Below are positions 10,221-19,070 of a DNA stretch of 62,493 bases, piece by piece. A model generated the notes under the pieces. That model had not been told where the DNA came from, did no database searches, and saw only the letters and a list, made by a program, of their open reading frames with translations. Every line of letters begins with the position of its first letter. Positions within the stretch are counted from its first letter, which is position 1. This DNA is from Acidovorax sp. MR-S7 (GTDB lineage Bacteria > Pseudomonadota > Gammaproteobacteria > Burkholderiales > Burkholderiaceae_C): the NCBI RefSeq assembly GCF_000400995.2, contig NZ_DF238909.1:1-62493 (forward strand), given 5' to 3'. The position numbers and the translations under genes were made by a program.

Positions 10221-10257
10221 GGCCGCCATTTTCCCATCCGGGGCCGCCGCGCCTCGT

Positions 10258-10322
10258 CTTTCAAGCAAAAAGGGACTCCAGCACTTATCCAGCAAGCGCG
10301 AGCAGCTCTTTATTCAATAGCA
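10258..10322 (+). repeat. Dispersed palindromic repeat, copy 3
   Basis: GACTCCAGCACTT, short loop, CAAGCGCGAGCAGCTCTTTATTCAATAGC. It lies between pyrC and the YkgJ-family gene, and its right end encodes the last residues (AIE) and TAA stop of the latter. Confidence 0.75.
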
Positions 10323-10621
10323 TCCGCCCACAGGTCGGCATCGCACCCGGCGCCCGCCGCGATCCAGCGCCGCGCAAGCACCGCAGCCGCACGGCGCCAG
10401 GGCGGCGCGCCGGCGGGCACGGCCACCGCGCCGCACAGGTAGCGCTGTGCCTCGGGCGACCAGCGCAGCGCCGCGCATGCGCCCGTGCGGCGGCGCGACA
10501 GCAGCATGCCCAGCGGGCATGGCTCGGCCAGGCAGCACAGGCCGCAGCCGTTGCAGGGCGCGCCGTGCGCGGGCTTGGGCGGCGCGGCCGGTTGGATGTG
10601 GACGATGCGTGAGGAGCCCAT
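10310..10621 (-). CDS. YkgJ-family cysteine cluster protein
   Basis: Small protein of 103 aa with the Cys pattern [16 protein letters not shown] near residues 23-38 and further Cys downstream (GACAALR, YLCG), typical of the YkgJ/CxxCxxCC family thought to bind zinc or an iron-sulfur cluster. The role is unknown. Start 10621 gives a compact protein; in-frame ATGs at 10633 and 10693 are less likely. The C-terminus and stop come from a dispersed repeat. Confidence 0.7.
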   Translation of the reverse strand: MGSSRIVHIQPAAPPKPAHGAPCNGCGLCCLAEPCPLGMLLSRRRTGACAALRWSPEAQRYLCGAVAVPAGAPPWRRAAAVLARRWIAAGAGCDADLWADAIE

Positions 10622-10657
10622 GGCGGCCCGCATGCTACGCCGGATGGCCCGCGCACG

Positions 10658-10691
10658 GAAAAGGCCCCGGCCACCGCAAGGCGGCCGGGGC
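10658..10691 (-). terminator. Rho-independent terminator after lipoprotein gene
   Basis: GCCCCGGCC (10664-10672) pairs with GGCCGGGGC (10683-10691); on the minus strand the stem is followed by CTTTTCC. It lies about 30 bp downstream of the lipoprotein stop, although inside the longest possible reading frame of the YkgJ gene, which favours the shorter start of that gene. Confidence 0.75.
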
Positions 10692-10721
10692 AAACCCCGT
10701 GAAGGGGCGAGGGGTAATCGG

Positions 10722-11231
10722 TCAGCAGCCCGAGGGGCGGTTGGGCCGCATGGGGATGACGCCGGAGACAGTCACGCGCGCGCCCGAGCCGTCGGTGGCC
10801 ACCAGGGTCTTGTTCAGCATGCGGATGCGGTCGGTGTCGCGCACCACGCTCACGTCGCTCCAGCCGTCGTCGGCGCGGAATTCGCGGCCCAGGAAGGTGA
10901 GGAAGGCCTCGTACACCACGCCTTCGTTCGGCCGGTAGCGGATGTCGCCAAACGCCTGCCCGCTGCCGCCCACGCGGTTGGCGCCGTCGAAGCGGAAGGT
11001 GCAGACCTCGGGGTAGGAGCCGACGGGGTTCTTCTTGTCCACGTCGGTCAGGTTGATGTTGCCGTCGCCATAGATGCCGTTGAGGCCGTCCACCGTGGAG
11101 CCCGTCACGGTCAGCACGCCGGGCTGGTCGCTCGGGCTCGGATCGTCGTCGTTGCCGCCGCCGCAGGCGGCCAGAAGGGCGACGGCTGCGCAGGTGGCGG
11201 CCAGTTGCAGTGTGCGGAAGGTCGGGCGCAT
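10722..11231 (-). CDS. Predicted lipoprotein of unknown function
   Basis: Protein of 169 aa with a lipoprotein signal peptide: basic start MRPTFR, hydrophobic core, and lipobox LLAACGGG (Cys near 23). The mature region begins with an Asp-rich linker (GGGNDDDPSPS) and then a small domain with VTGSTVDGLNGIYGDGNINLTDV and a C-terminal Cys that could pair with the Cys in EVCTFRF. I do not recognise the family. Start 11231 is preferred because it puts the basic n-region directly before the hydrophobic core; an upstream ATG at 11261 is possible. Confidence 0.75.
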   Translation of the reverse strand: MRPTFRTLQLAATCAAVALLAACGGGNDDDPSPSDQPGVLTVTGSTVDGLNGIYGDGNINLTDVDKKNPVGSYPEVCTFRFDGANRVGGSGQAFGDIRYRPNEGVVYEAFLTFLGREFRADDGWSDVSVVRDTDRIRMLNKTLVATDGSGARVTVSGVIPMRPNRPSGC

Positions 11232-11403
11232 GGTGGTTCTCCATCGAGAGGCGGGTGACAACTCCGCGTGCCGGGCAGGAAACCTTGTCCAACCCCGTCC
11301 CGCGGGAACGATGGGTGAATGCTATGGAGCGCCCGTGCCGCGCCCTTCGGCCCAGCGCACCCCGCCGCGTAGGACCAGGGCGCGCCGCGGCGTCGGCCCC
11401 GGG

Positions 11404-12366
11404 TCAGGCAGCGGCCGGAGAAACGAAGGCCCGCTCGGCCTGGCGCAGGTCCACGTGCGCCTGCAGGAAGTCCAGCACCGCGCGCGTGCGTGGCGGCAGG
11501 CGGTCGGGCTTGCCGAGGTAGACGGCGTGGATGGGCTCCAGCTCGCCGGTGTTGAAAGCCTCCAGCACCGGCACCAGCCGCCCGGCCACCAAGTCGTCCC
11601 AGGCGTGGTAAAGCGACAGCCGTGCCAGACCCGTGCCGTGCAGCGCCAGGCGGCGCATCGCATCGCCGTCGTTGACGCGCACCGCGTGGTCCGTTTCCAC
11701 GTCCACGCGCCGCCCGTCGACGAGAAAGGGCCAGTGCGGCACCGCACGCTGGTAGTTCCAGCCCAGGCGCAGGTGGCCGCGCAGGTCGCCCGGATGGCGC
11801 GGCTCGCCGTGGCGCGCGAGGTAGTCGGGAGAAGCCACGACCACCTGCCGCGTGCGCCCTAGCAGGCGCGCCACCATGTCGGACGAAGGCAGGCGGCCCC
11901 AGCGGATGGCGATGTCGATGCCCGCCTCCGCCAGATCGACCACGTGGTCGGTGAAGTGCAGGTCCACGCTCAGGCCCGGGTGCTGCGCCAGCAGGCGCGG
12001 CACCAGCGGCGCCAGCAGCAGGTAGCCCGTGGCCGTGCTCGCGCCGATGCGCACCGTGCCCCGGGGCGCGCCGCGCGCGGCCACGTCGGATTCCAGCTCG
12101 TCGAGGTCGGCCAGCAGGCACTTGCCACGCTCGTAGAGCCGCGCGCCCTCGGGCGTGAGGTGCACGCGCCGCGTGCTGCGCTGGAGCAGCTGCACGCCCA
12201 GGCGCGCCTCCAGCCGCGACATGGTCTTGCTGACGGCCGAGGGCGATACGCCGAGCTGCCGCGCCGCCGCCGACAGGCTGCCGCGCTCGGCGACGAGCAC
12301 CAGCACCTCCAGCTCGGCGGCGCGGTTGACGGCGGCGCCTTCGGGTTCATTGACGTGGGATGGCAT
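11404..12366 (-). CDS. LysR-family transcriptional regulator
   Basis: 320 aa with an N-terminal winged HTH (about residues 14-75: GSLSAAARQLGVSPSAVSKTMSRLEARLGVQLLQRSTRRVHLT) and a C-terminal effector domain starting near RGTVRIGAS. It is divergent from an MFS exporter gene with 110 bp between starts, the usual arrangement for a LysR regulator and its target, so it probably controls the exporter and the aldo/keto reductase behind it. The effector is unknown. Confidence 0.92.
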   Translation of the reverse strand: MPSHVNEPEGAAVNRAAELEVLVLVAERGSLSAAARQLGVSPSAVSKTMSRLEARLGVQLLQRSTRRVHLTPEGARLYERGKCLLADLDELESDVAARGAPRGTVRIGASTATGYLLLAPLVPRLLAQHPGLSVDLHFTDHVVDLAEAGIDIAIRWGRLPSSDMVARLLGRTRQVVVASPDYLARHGEPRHPGDLRGHLRLGWNYQRAVPHWPFLVDGRRVDVETDHAVRVNDGDAMRRLALHGTGLARLSLYHAWDDLVAGRLVPVLEAFNTGELEPIHAVYLGKPDRLPPRTRAVLDFLQAHVDLRQAERAFVSPAAA

Positions 12367-12476
12367 GGCTCTTGGATTGATGCCTGCGAGGCACAGGCGC
12401 GTTTCCATTATTCCGTCTACACAAAGACCGGGCGCGCCGCCACAGTGATGGGCATCGTCATTTTTCAGAGCTTTCC

Positions 12477-13649
12477 ATGCCCGTCTCCCTCCTCGCCCTG
12501 GCGGCCGGCGCCTTCGGCATCGGCACCACGGAATTCATCATCATGGGCCTGCTCACGCAGGTGAGCCAGGACCTGCACATCTCCATCCCCACGGCGGGCA
12601 CGCTGATCTCGGGCTACGCCGTCGGCGTGGCCGTGGGCGCGCCGCTGCTCACCCTCGCCACGCGCCGCTGGCCGCGCAAGCAGTTGCTGTTGGCTCTGAT
12701 GGGCATCTTCATCGCGGGCAACGCCGCCGCCGCGCTGGCGCCGGGCTACGGCGCGCTGATGGCCGCGCGCGTGCTCACCTCGCTCACGCACGGCACCTTC
12801 TTCGGCGTGGGCGCGGTGGTGGCGACAGGCTTGGTGCCCGCCGAGAAGCGCGCCTCGGCCATCGCGCTGATGTTCTCGGGCCTCACGCTCGCCACGCTGC
12901 TGGGCGTGCCCGCGGGCGCGTGGATCGGCCAGCACTTCGGCTGGCGCATGGCCTTCGCCGCCGTGGCGGGCGTGGGCGTGCTGGCGCTCGCCATCCTGGC
13001 CGCCTTCGTGCCGCGCGATGCCGGCCGCCCCGAGGCCACGCCGCTGCGGCAGGAACTGGCCGTACTGGCCCGCGCACAAGTCTGGCTGGGCCTGGGCGTA
13101 ACGGTGTTCGGCTTCGCCGGGCTGTTCGCGCTCTACACCTACGTGGAGCCACTGCTCAAGCAGGTCACGCGCATGGGCGACGGGCTGGTGGCCGCCACGC
13201 TGCTGCTGTTCGGCGCGGGCCTGGCGGCGGGCAACCTGCTGGGCGGGCGGCTGGCCGACCGGGGCGTGGTGCGTGCGCTGCTGCTCAGCATCGCCGCGCT
13301 GATGGCGGTGCTGGCCGCCGGGCGCTGGGCCTTCGGCGATGCGGCGCTGGCGATGGCCTACGTGGTGCTGCTGGGCACCGTGGCCTTCGCCACCGTGGCA
13401 CCGATGCAGATGCGCGTACTGCAGCAGGCCGGGCCGCATGGGGCCACGCTGGCGTCGAGCCTGAACATCGCCGCCTTCAACCTGGGCAACGCGCTGGGCG
13501 CGTGGGCGGGCGGGCTGGTGCTGGCGGGCGGGCTGGGCCTGACCTCGCTGGCCTGGGCGGGCGCGGGGCTCACGGCCATCGGCCTGCTGCTGGCGGGCTG
13601 GAGCGCGCGCACCGGCGGCGCGGCCCTGTGCGCGCCGGCCGCCGCATGA
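12477..13649 (+). CDS. MFS transporter, AraJ/YdhP-type exporter
   Basis: Inner-membrane major facilitator of 390 aa with about twelve hydrophobic segments. It begins LALAAGAFGIGTTEFIIMGLL, the DHA1-type start seen in AraJ, YdhP and PbuE-like efflux proteins, and carries the family loop RRWPRKQ between segments 2 and 3. Likely role is export of a sugar, purine or drug; the substrate cannot be determined. It is divergent from a LysR gene, with an aldo/keto reductase 33 bp downstream. Confidence 0.9.
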   Translation: MPVSLLALAAGAFGIGTTEFIIMGLLTQVSQDLHISIPTAGTLISGYAVGVAVGAPLLTLATRRWPRKQLLLALMGIFIAGNAAAALAPGYGALMAARVLTSLTHGTFFGVGAVVATGLVPAEKRASAIALMFSGLTLATLLGVPAGAWIGQHFGWRMAFAAVAGVGVLALAILAAFVPRDAGRPEATPLRQELAVLARAQVWLGLGVTVFGFAGLFALYTYVEPLLKQVTRMGDGLVAATLLLFGAGLAAGNLLGGRLADRGVVRALLLSIAALMAVLAAGRWAFGDAALAMAYVVLLGTVAFATVAPMQMRVLQQAGPHGATLASSLNIAAFNLGNALGAWAGGLVLAGGLGLTSLAWAGAGLTAIGLLLAGWSARTGGAALCAPAAA

Positions 13650-13682
13650 ATCCGTCTTTCTTCACCTACAGGAGTTCTCGTC

Positions 13683-14738
13683 ATGGAATACCGCTATCTC
13701 GGCCGCAGCGGCCTCAAAGTCCCCGCTTTAGGTTTCGGCTGCGGCACCTTCGGCGGCCAGGGGCCGCTGTTCAGCGCCTGGGGCACGAGCGGCGTGGCGC
13801 ACGCGCGCCGCATGATCGACATCTGCCTGGACGCGGGCGTGACGCTGTTCGACACGGCCGACGTGTATTCCGACGGCGCCTCGGAAAGCGTGCTGGGCGA
13901 AGCGCTGGCGGGCCGGCGCGGGCAGGCGCTGATCTCGACCAAGGTGGGGCTGCGCACGGGCGAAGGCCCGTGGGCCGCCGGCAGCTCGCGCCTGCACCTG
14001 ACGGCCGCCGTGGAAGCCTCCCTGCGCCGCCTCAAGACCGGCCACGTCGACCTGCTGCAACTGCACGCCTTCGACGCGCACACGCCGGTGGAGCAGGTGC
14101 TGAAGGTGCTGGATGACCTGGTGCGCGCGGGCAAGGTGCGCTATATCGGCGCGTCGAACTTCTCCGGCTGGCAGCTCATGAAGTCGCTGGCCGCCGCCGA
14201 CCGCCTGGGCCTGGAGCGCTACGTGGCCAACCAGGCGTACTACTCGCTCGCGGGGCGGGACTTCGAGTGGGAGCTGATGCCGCTCGGCCTCGACCAGGGC
14301 GTGGGCACGCTCGTCTGGAGCCCGCTGGCCTGGGGCCGTCTGACCGGCAAGATCCGCCGCGGCCAGCCCATGCCCGAGGGCAGCCGCCTGCACGAAACGG
14401 CGCAGTTCGCCCCACCCGTGCCCGACGAACGGCTGTTCGCCGTGGTCGATGCCCTGCACGAAGTCGCCGAGGAAACCGGCCGCACCGTGCCCCAGGTGGC
14501 GATCAACTGGCTGCTGCAGCGCCCCACCGTCGCCAGCGTGCTCATCGGCGCGCGCGACGAGGCGCAGCTGCAGCAGAACCTGGGCGCCATCGGCTGGACG
14601 CTGACCGATGCGCAGCAGCGCAGGCTGGACGACGCCAGCGCCGTGATGCCGCCCTACCCCTACTACCCGTACTGGAACGGCCAGTTCACCGAACTGGCGC
14701 CGCCCGCGGTGCGCAGCAGCGTGCAAATGCACGGCTAG
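13683..14738 (+). CDS. Aldo/keto reductase
   Basis: NADPH-dependent carbonyl reductase of the AKR superfamily, 351 aa, YajO/YghZ-like. The catalytic tetrad is visible: Asp57 and Tyr62 in FDTADVYSDG, Lys87 in ISTKVGL, and His128 in LLQLHAFD. The cofactor region VLIGARDEAQL is near the C-terminus. CAGGAG precedes the ATG. It is co-directional with the MFS exporter and probably under the same LysR regulator. The physiological substrate is not known. Confidence 0.92.
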   Translation: MEYRYLGRSGLKVPALGFGCGTFGGQGPLFSAWGTSGVAHARRMIDICLDAGVTLFDTADVYSDGASESVLGEALAGRRGQALISTKVGLRTGEGPWAAGSSRLHLTAAVEASLRRLKTGHVDLLQLHAFDAHTPVEQVLKVLDDLVRAGKVRYIGASNFSGWQLMKSLAAADRLGLERYVANQAYYSLAGRDFEWELMPLGLDQGVGTLVWSPLAWGRLTGKIRRGQPMPEGSRLHETAQFAPPVPDERLFAVVDALHEVAEETGRTVPQVAINWLLQRPTVASVLIGARDEAQLQQNLGAIGWTLTDAQQRRLDDASAVMPPYPYYPYWNGQFTELAPPAVRSSVQMHG

Positions 14739-14748
14739 GGCGGTTCCG

Positions 14749-15741
14749 TCAGTCCACCTTTGCGCCCGAGCTCTCCACGATGGCACGCCACTTGGGAATC
14801 TCCTGCGCGACGAACGCGCGCAACGCCTGCGGCGAACCGGGAGAGAGCTCGATGGAGCGGCTGGCATAGAACGCCTTCTCTTCCGGCTTGCCCAGCGCAT
14901 CGAGAACCGCGCGGTTGAGCTTCTGGACGATGGCCGGCGGCGTTCCCGCCGGCGCGAAGACCGCATGCCACGTCTCCACCCGATAGCCGGGCGCGACTGT
15001 TTCCGCCACCGTCGGCACGTCGGGCAGCGCGGGAATGCGGGAGGCTCCCGTCACGGCCAATGCCCGCAGCTTTCCGCTCTGGATGTGAGGCAGCGCATTG
15101 GGCGCGTTCTCGAACATCACGGGTATCTGCCCGCCCAGCAGATCGTTCATGGCGCCGGTGCTTCCCTTGTAGGGCACGTGAACCAGATCCGTCCGGGTCA
15201 TGGACTTGAACAACTCCCCGGCCAGGTGCAGCGAGGATCCATTGCCCGCCGAGCCGAACTGAACCTGCCCGGGATGCGCCTTGAGGTACCCGACGAACTC
15301 CTGCACGGTCTTCACCGGCAGCTTCGCGGGATTGACGACCAGCACCAGCGAAGTCGAGCCCACCAGCGAGACCGGCTCGAAGTCCTTCACGGGGTCGTAG
15401 GGCAGCTTGGGATACAGGCTCGCGTTGATCGCGTGGGTGCTGATCGAGCCCGCCAGGATGGTGTACCCGTCCGCCGGCGCCTTGGCGACGAAGCCCGTTC
15501 CGATGACCCCGCCGGCTCCCACCCGGTTGTCGATCACGACGGGCTGGCCCAGCGCGTGCTGCAGGTTCTGGCCGAGCCGCCTGGCGATCAGATCCACCGG
15601 CGAGCCTGCCGGATACGGCGCCACATAGGTGATCGGCCTGGAAGGCCAGTCCGGCGCCGCCGAAGGCTGGGCCGTCGCCCCCCCGGCCAGCAGGCTGGCC
15701 GACAACAGGGCCGCAAGCCCCCGGGAAAAGCCGTATCGCAT
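14749..15741 (-). CDS. Bug/TctC tripartite tricarboxylate receptor (1 of 3)
   Basis: Periplasmic solute-binding protein of 330 aa with a Sec signal peptide cleaved after about residue 24 (AGGATA). Family landmarks are WPSRPITYVAPYPAGSPVD, the VVIDNRVGAGG loop, the HVPYKGS segment and PTVAE. Bug receptors deliver carboxylates, often to a TctAB permease, but no TctA or TctB gene is in this window. It is the last gene of the seven-gene minus-strand operon, 35 bp after the FMN oxidase gene. The ligand is probably a hydroxy or keto acid from context. Confidence 0.92.
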   Translation of the reverse strand: MRYGFSRGLAALLSASLLAGGATAQPSAAPDWPSRPITYVAPYPAGSPVDLIARRLGQNLQHALGQPVVIDNRVGAGGVIGTGFVAKAPADGYTILAGSISTHAINASLYPKLPYDPVKDFEPVSLVGSTSLVLVVNPAKLPVKTVQEFVGYLKAHPGQVQFGSAGNGSSLHLAGELFKSMTRTDLVHVPYKGSTGAMNDLLGGQIPVMFENAPNALPHIQSGKLRALAVTGASRIPALPDVPTVAETVAPGYRVETWHAVFAPAGTPPAIVQKLNRAVLDALGKPEEKAFYASRSIELSPGSPQALRAFVAQEIPKWRAIVESSGAKVD

Positions 15742-15776
15742 GTGTGTCTCCTTTCGTTGGATGGAAGAATTCGGAC

Positions 15777-17018
15777 TCAGGCCGCGTGTTTCACCAGCAG
15801 CCCCGGATGCAGTTCGGTCACCTGGCTCACGCCGATCAGCGCCATGTTTCGCTGGATTTCCGAAGCCAGGATGCCGATGGCGTGGCGGATGCCCGCCTCG
15901 CCGCCCACGGCACCGGCGTAGTTGAACGGCCGCCCCACGAAGACGAACTTGGCGCCCAGCGCCAGCGCCAGCAATACGTCGTTGCCGCGGCGAAAGCCGC
16001 TGTCGACCATGACCGCGTAGTCCGGCCCCACGGCGTCCACCACATGCGGCAGCGTCTGCATGGGCGAGGCGGAGCCGTCCAGTTGCCGCCCGCCGTGGTT
16101 GGACAGGATGACCCCGTCCGCGCCCGCGTCGCGCGCGGCCAACGCGTCTTGCGGGTGCAGGATGCCCTTGACCACCAGGGGGCCGCGCCAGCGCTGGCGG
16201 ATCAGGGCCAGGTGCTCCCAGCTCAGGTGGTCGCGCGCGCCGAAGTCGCGCGTGACGGTGGACGAGAGGATGGGCGCGCCCCGCGTGGCCTGCGAGTTCT
16301 CGAAGTGCGGCATGCCGTGCAGGGCCAGGGTACGCAAGGCCGTGCCCAGCAGCCAGCGCGGGTGGGTGACGCCCTCCCACGCCAGGCGCAGGCTGGGGCG
16401 CAGCGGGGTCGAGAAGCCCGCGCGGATGTTGTTCTCGCGGTTGCCCGAAACGGGCGTATCGACCGTAACGACCAGGGTCTTGAAGCCGGCGGCCTCCACA
16501 CGGTCGAGCAGCTTGAGAATGCGCTCCTTCTCGCCCGGCACATAGGCCTGGAACCAGGCTTGCGGGTTGGCGCGCGCCACCTCCTCCATCGCGATCAGCG
16601 AGGTGCCGCTGAGGATGGCGGGGATGTTGGCCGCCCCGGCCGCGCGCGTCTGTGCCAGATCGCCGCGATAGGCGGACAGCGCGCTGATGCCCATGGGCGC
16701 GATACCGAACGGCGCGGCATAGGTCTGGCCCAGCAGCGGCGTGGCCAGCGTGCGCCGCGAGGTGTCGGCCAGCACGCGGGTCACCCAGCGGTGGCCGTCG
16801 AACGCCTCGCGGTTGCCGCGCAGGGACTTGTCGGTCTCGCAGCCGCCGCTCACGTAGGCGAAGATGGGCGCGGGCAGGTGCCTGCGGGCGGCGGTTTCGA
16901 AATCGTCCAGGGACAGGATGCCGCGCAGCTTGCGCGGCGTGGCGGACTGCTCGCCCGCGCCGGACGGTGCGGACGATGCAGGCGCGTTGAATTGCTCGAC
17001 GTCGAATCGGGGTTGCAT
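15777..17018 (-). CDS. FMN-dependent alpha-hydroxy acid oxidase/dehydrogenase (LldD-like)
   Basis: 413 aa, TIM-barrel flavoenzyme that oxidises an L-2-hydroxy acid to the 2-oxo acid. Motifs: YVSGGCETDKSLRGNREAFD near the N-terminus, APMGISAL, WFQAYVPG, VTVDTPVSGNRE, and the catalytic ILSNHGGRQLDG with His near 308, then VDSGFRRGNDVL and the phosphate-binding VGRPFNYAGAVGGEAG. It may be lactate, mandelate or glycolate oxidising. Its place between SMP-30 lactonase and Bug receptor genes suggests a sugar-acid or lactone-derived hydroxy acid. Confidence 0.92.
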   Translation of the reverse strand: MQPRFDVEQFNAPASSAPSGAGEQSATPRKLRGILSLDDFETAARRHLPAPIFAYVSGGCETDKSLRGNREAFDGHRWVTRVLADTSRRTLATPLLGQTYAAPFGIAPMGISALSAYRGDLAQTRAAGAANIPAILSGTSLIAMEEVARANPQAWFQAYVPGEKERILKLLDRVEAAGFKTLVVTVDTPVSGNRENNIRAGFSTPLRPSLRLAWEGVTHPRWLLGTALRTLALHGMPHFENSQATRGAPILSSTVTRDFGARDHLSWEHLALIRQRWRGPLVVKGILHPQDALAARDAGADGVILSNHGGRQLDGSASPMQTLPHVVDAVGPDYAVMVDSGFRRGNDVLLALALGAKFVFVGRPFNYAGAVGGEAGIRHAIGILASEIQRNMALIGVSQVTELHPGLLVKHAA

Positions 17019-17042
17019 GGGGGCACCGGCTTCTTTGGGGTC

Positions 17043-17105
17043 AAAATGGCCTCTAGCGCTTTTGTGGCAAGCGCGGGCAGCTATGTTTTTTGATTTTTCG
17101 TAGCA
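17043..17105 (+). repeat. Dispersed palindromic repeat, copy 4 (supplies SMP-30 stop)
   Basis: ATGGCCTCTAGCGCTT, short loop, GCAAGCGCGGGCAGCTATG, then TTTTTTGATTTTTCGTAGC. The minus-strand SMP-30 gene reads into its right end, which supplies the last nine residues (ADATKNQKT) and the TAG stop. Confidence 0.8.
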
Positions 17106-18022
17106 TCTGCGTGCGAGTACAGCGCCAGCCCCGGCGCCGGCAGATCGGCTTGCAGCAGGGTGCCGGTCTGCGACTCGACCATCACCAGTTGATGCGTTCC
17201 CGGCCGGAAGGCCAGGTTGGTCACCGTCGCGCCAACGGGGCTGCGCACGTAGTGCGTAACCTCACCCATGGCGTTGAGCACGAAGGCGCCGCGCAGGCTG
17301 GCATGCCCCACCACGAGCCGCCCGTCCACATCGACGGCCAGGCCGTCGGGGCCGCTGGTGCCGAAGAAGCCCTGGAAGTGCCCCACCTTGCTGACGCCCC
17401 CGCCCACCAGCGGCGCGCGCCAGATAGCATTGGCCCGCGTGACCGCGAGATAGAGCGCGCTCTCGTCCGGGTTCAGCGCCAGCCCGTTGGGGCTGGGCGC
17501 GTTCTGCAGCATCAGCTCCAGGCGCCCGTCCACGTCCAGGCGGTAGACCCGGCCGCTGGGCTCGTGCAGCCCGGACTGGCCCTGGTCGGTGAACCAGCAG
17601 CGCCCCCGCCCGTCGAACGTGAGGTCGTTGACGCCGCGGAACGACTCGCTGTTGCGGTGCTCCAGCACGCCCCGCGGCTGCGATGCGCCCGGCTCCAGGC
17701 GCAGCAGGCCGCGCCGGTAGTCGGCGATCCACAAGCTGCCGTCCTGGTGGAAGGCGCTGCCGTTGGGCCAGCCGTCGTACTCGGCGGCCAGCGTCCACTG
17801 CAGATCCGTGCCGATGCAGAAGATGCGGCCGTTGGGAATATCGGTGACCCACAGACGGCCCTGCCTGTCGAACGACGGGCCTTCCAGGAAGCTGTCGATC
17901 CTCTGGCCAGGCTTGTTGGCCTCGCTCCAGGCCGTCTTGCGGGGCTGGCGGAAGGCGTCCGGCAGGCGGGTCAGTACGCGGGCCTCGATGACTTCTGGGG
18001 CGGTGAAGGAGAGATTCCACAT
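17081..18022 (-). CDS. SMP-30/gluconolactonase family protein
   Basis: Six-bladed beta-propeller metal-dependent lactonase of 313 aa. Visible features are the FLEGPSFDRQGRLWVTDIPNGRI opening with the metal-ligand Glu, DGWPNGSAFHQDGSLWIADY, GVNDLTFDGRGRCWFTDQG, SPNGLALNPDESALYLAVT with Asn ligand, and GPDGLAVDVDGRLVVGH. It would hydrolyse a sugar-acid or other lactone. It is in the minus-strand operon 18 bp after a Bug receptor gene. The C-terminal residues are contributed by a dispersed repeat. Confidence 0.9.
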   Translation of the reverse strand: MWNLSFTAPEVIEARVLTRLPDAFRQPRKTAWSEANKPGQRIDSFLEGPSFDRQGRLWVTDIPNGRIFCIGTDLQWTLAAEYDGWPNGSAFHQDGSLWIADYRRGLLRLEPGASQPRGVLEHRNSESFRGVNDLTFDGRGRCWFTDQGQSGLHEPSGRVYRLDVDGRLELMLQNAPSPNGLALNPDESALYLAVTRANAIWRAPLVGGGVSKVGHFQGFFGTSGPDGLAVDVDGRLVVGHASLRGAFVLNAMGEVTHYVRSPVGATVTNLAFRPGTHQLVMVESQTGTLLQADLPAPGLALYSHADATKNQKT

Positions 18023-18040
18023 CGTTCGGATGCCCCCGCG

Positions 18041-19018
18041 TCACTGCGGCTGGATGTTGGCCAGTCGCGCGGCGGCCGACCATTGCTGCGTCTCGCTGCG
18101 GATCAGCCGGGCGAATTCCGCGCTTTCCATGCCGCCGGGCTGCGCACCCTGATCCGCCAGGCGTGCGCGCAGCGCCGGATCCGTTAACGCCTGCGCGACG
18201 GACTTCTGCAGGCGCTCCACGATCTGCGGCGGCGTGCCCTTCGGCGCCGCCAGGCCGAACCAGTTCATCACCGCATAGCCCTTCACCCCGGCCTCGGCAA
18301 AGGTGGGCACGTCGGGCAGCACCTCCAGGCGCGCGCCACCCGTCACGGCCAGCGCGCGCGCCTTGCCGCCGCGGATCTGCGGTATGGCCGTCGGCGTCGC
18401 GGAGATCAGCATGTCCACCTGCCCGGCCACCAGGCCCAGCATGGCCTCGCCCGCGCCCTTGTAGGGCACGTGCGTGAGGGAGATGCCCGCCTCCTTGTTG
18501 AACAGCTCGGCCTGCAGGTGCGCGGAGCTGCCCGCGCCGCCCGAGCCGAAGTTGAGCTGGCCCGGCTGCTGGCGCGCATGGGCCAGCAAATCCTGCAGCG
18601 TCTTGAACGGCGACGCAGCGGGCACCACCAGGATCACGGGCGTCTGCAGCAGCGTGGTGACGGGCACCAGATCGGTGGCGTGATCCCAGGGCAGCTTGGC
18701 GAACAGCGCCGGCAGCATGGTGTAGGCGGTGTCGTTGACCAGGAAGGTGCCGCCGTCGGGTGCCGACCTGACGACCACCTGCGTGCCGATGGTGCCCGAG
18801 CCCCCGGCCTTGTTCTCCACGAAGAAGGACTGCCCCAGCAGTTCCGTGAGTTTCTGGGCGATCTGCCGCCCTGCGAAGTCGGTCGTGCCGCCTGCGGCAT
18901 AGGGCACGACTAGGCGCACCGGCTTGCTGGGCCAGGCCGGTTGCGCCATGGCCAGACCGGATGCCAGTAGAAGCAGCCATGCGCTCACGGCGCGCCGCAT
19001 GAAGGAAAAAGTTTTCAT
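18041..19018 (-). CDS. Bug/TctC tripartite tricarboxylate receptor (2 of 3)
   Basis: Periplasmic receptor of 325 aa with signal peptide MKTFSFMRRAVSAWLLLLAS cleaved near AMA. Core motifs are WPSKPVRLVVPYAAGGTTD, FVENKAGGSGTIG, LTHVPYKGAGEA and DVPTFAEAG. Start 19018 is preferred over ATG 19033 because GGAGAC lies upstream at suitable distance and the signal peptide begins there. It lies between the third Bug receptor and the SMP-30 gene, and no TctAB genes are present. Possibly each Bug protein brings a different related acid to a permease encoded elsewhere. Confidence 0.9.
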   Translation of the reverse strand: MKTFSFMRRAVSAWLLLLASGLAMAQPAWPSKPVRLVVPYAAGGTTDFAGRQIAQKLTELLGQSFFVENKAGGSGTIGTQVVVRSAPDGGTFLVNDTAYTMLPALFAKLPWDHATDLVPVTTLLQTPVILVVPAASPFKTLQDLLAHARQQPGQLNFGSGGAGSSAHLQAELFNKEAGISLTHVPYKGAGEAMLGLVAGQVDMLISATPTAIPQIRGGKARALAVTGGARLEVLPDVPTFAEAGVKGYAVMNWFGLAAPKGTPPQIVERLQKSVAQALTDPALRARLADQGAQPGGMESAEFARLIRSETQQWSAAARLANIQPQ

Positions 19019-19070
19019 GATGTTTGTCTCCACCGTTGTCGAGTGCGTTGTCTGGAAACCGGCCGGGGGG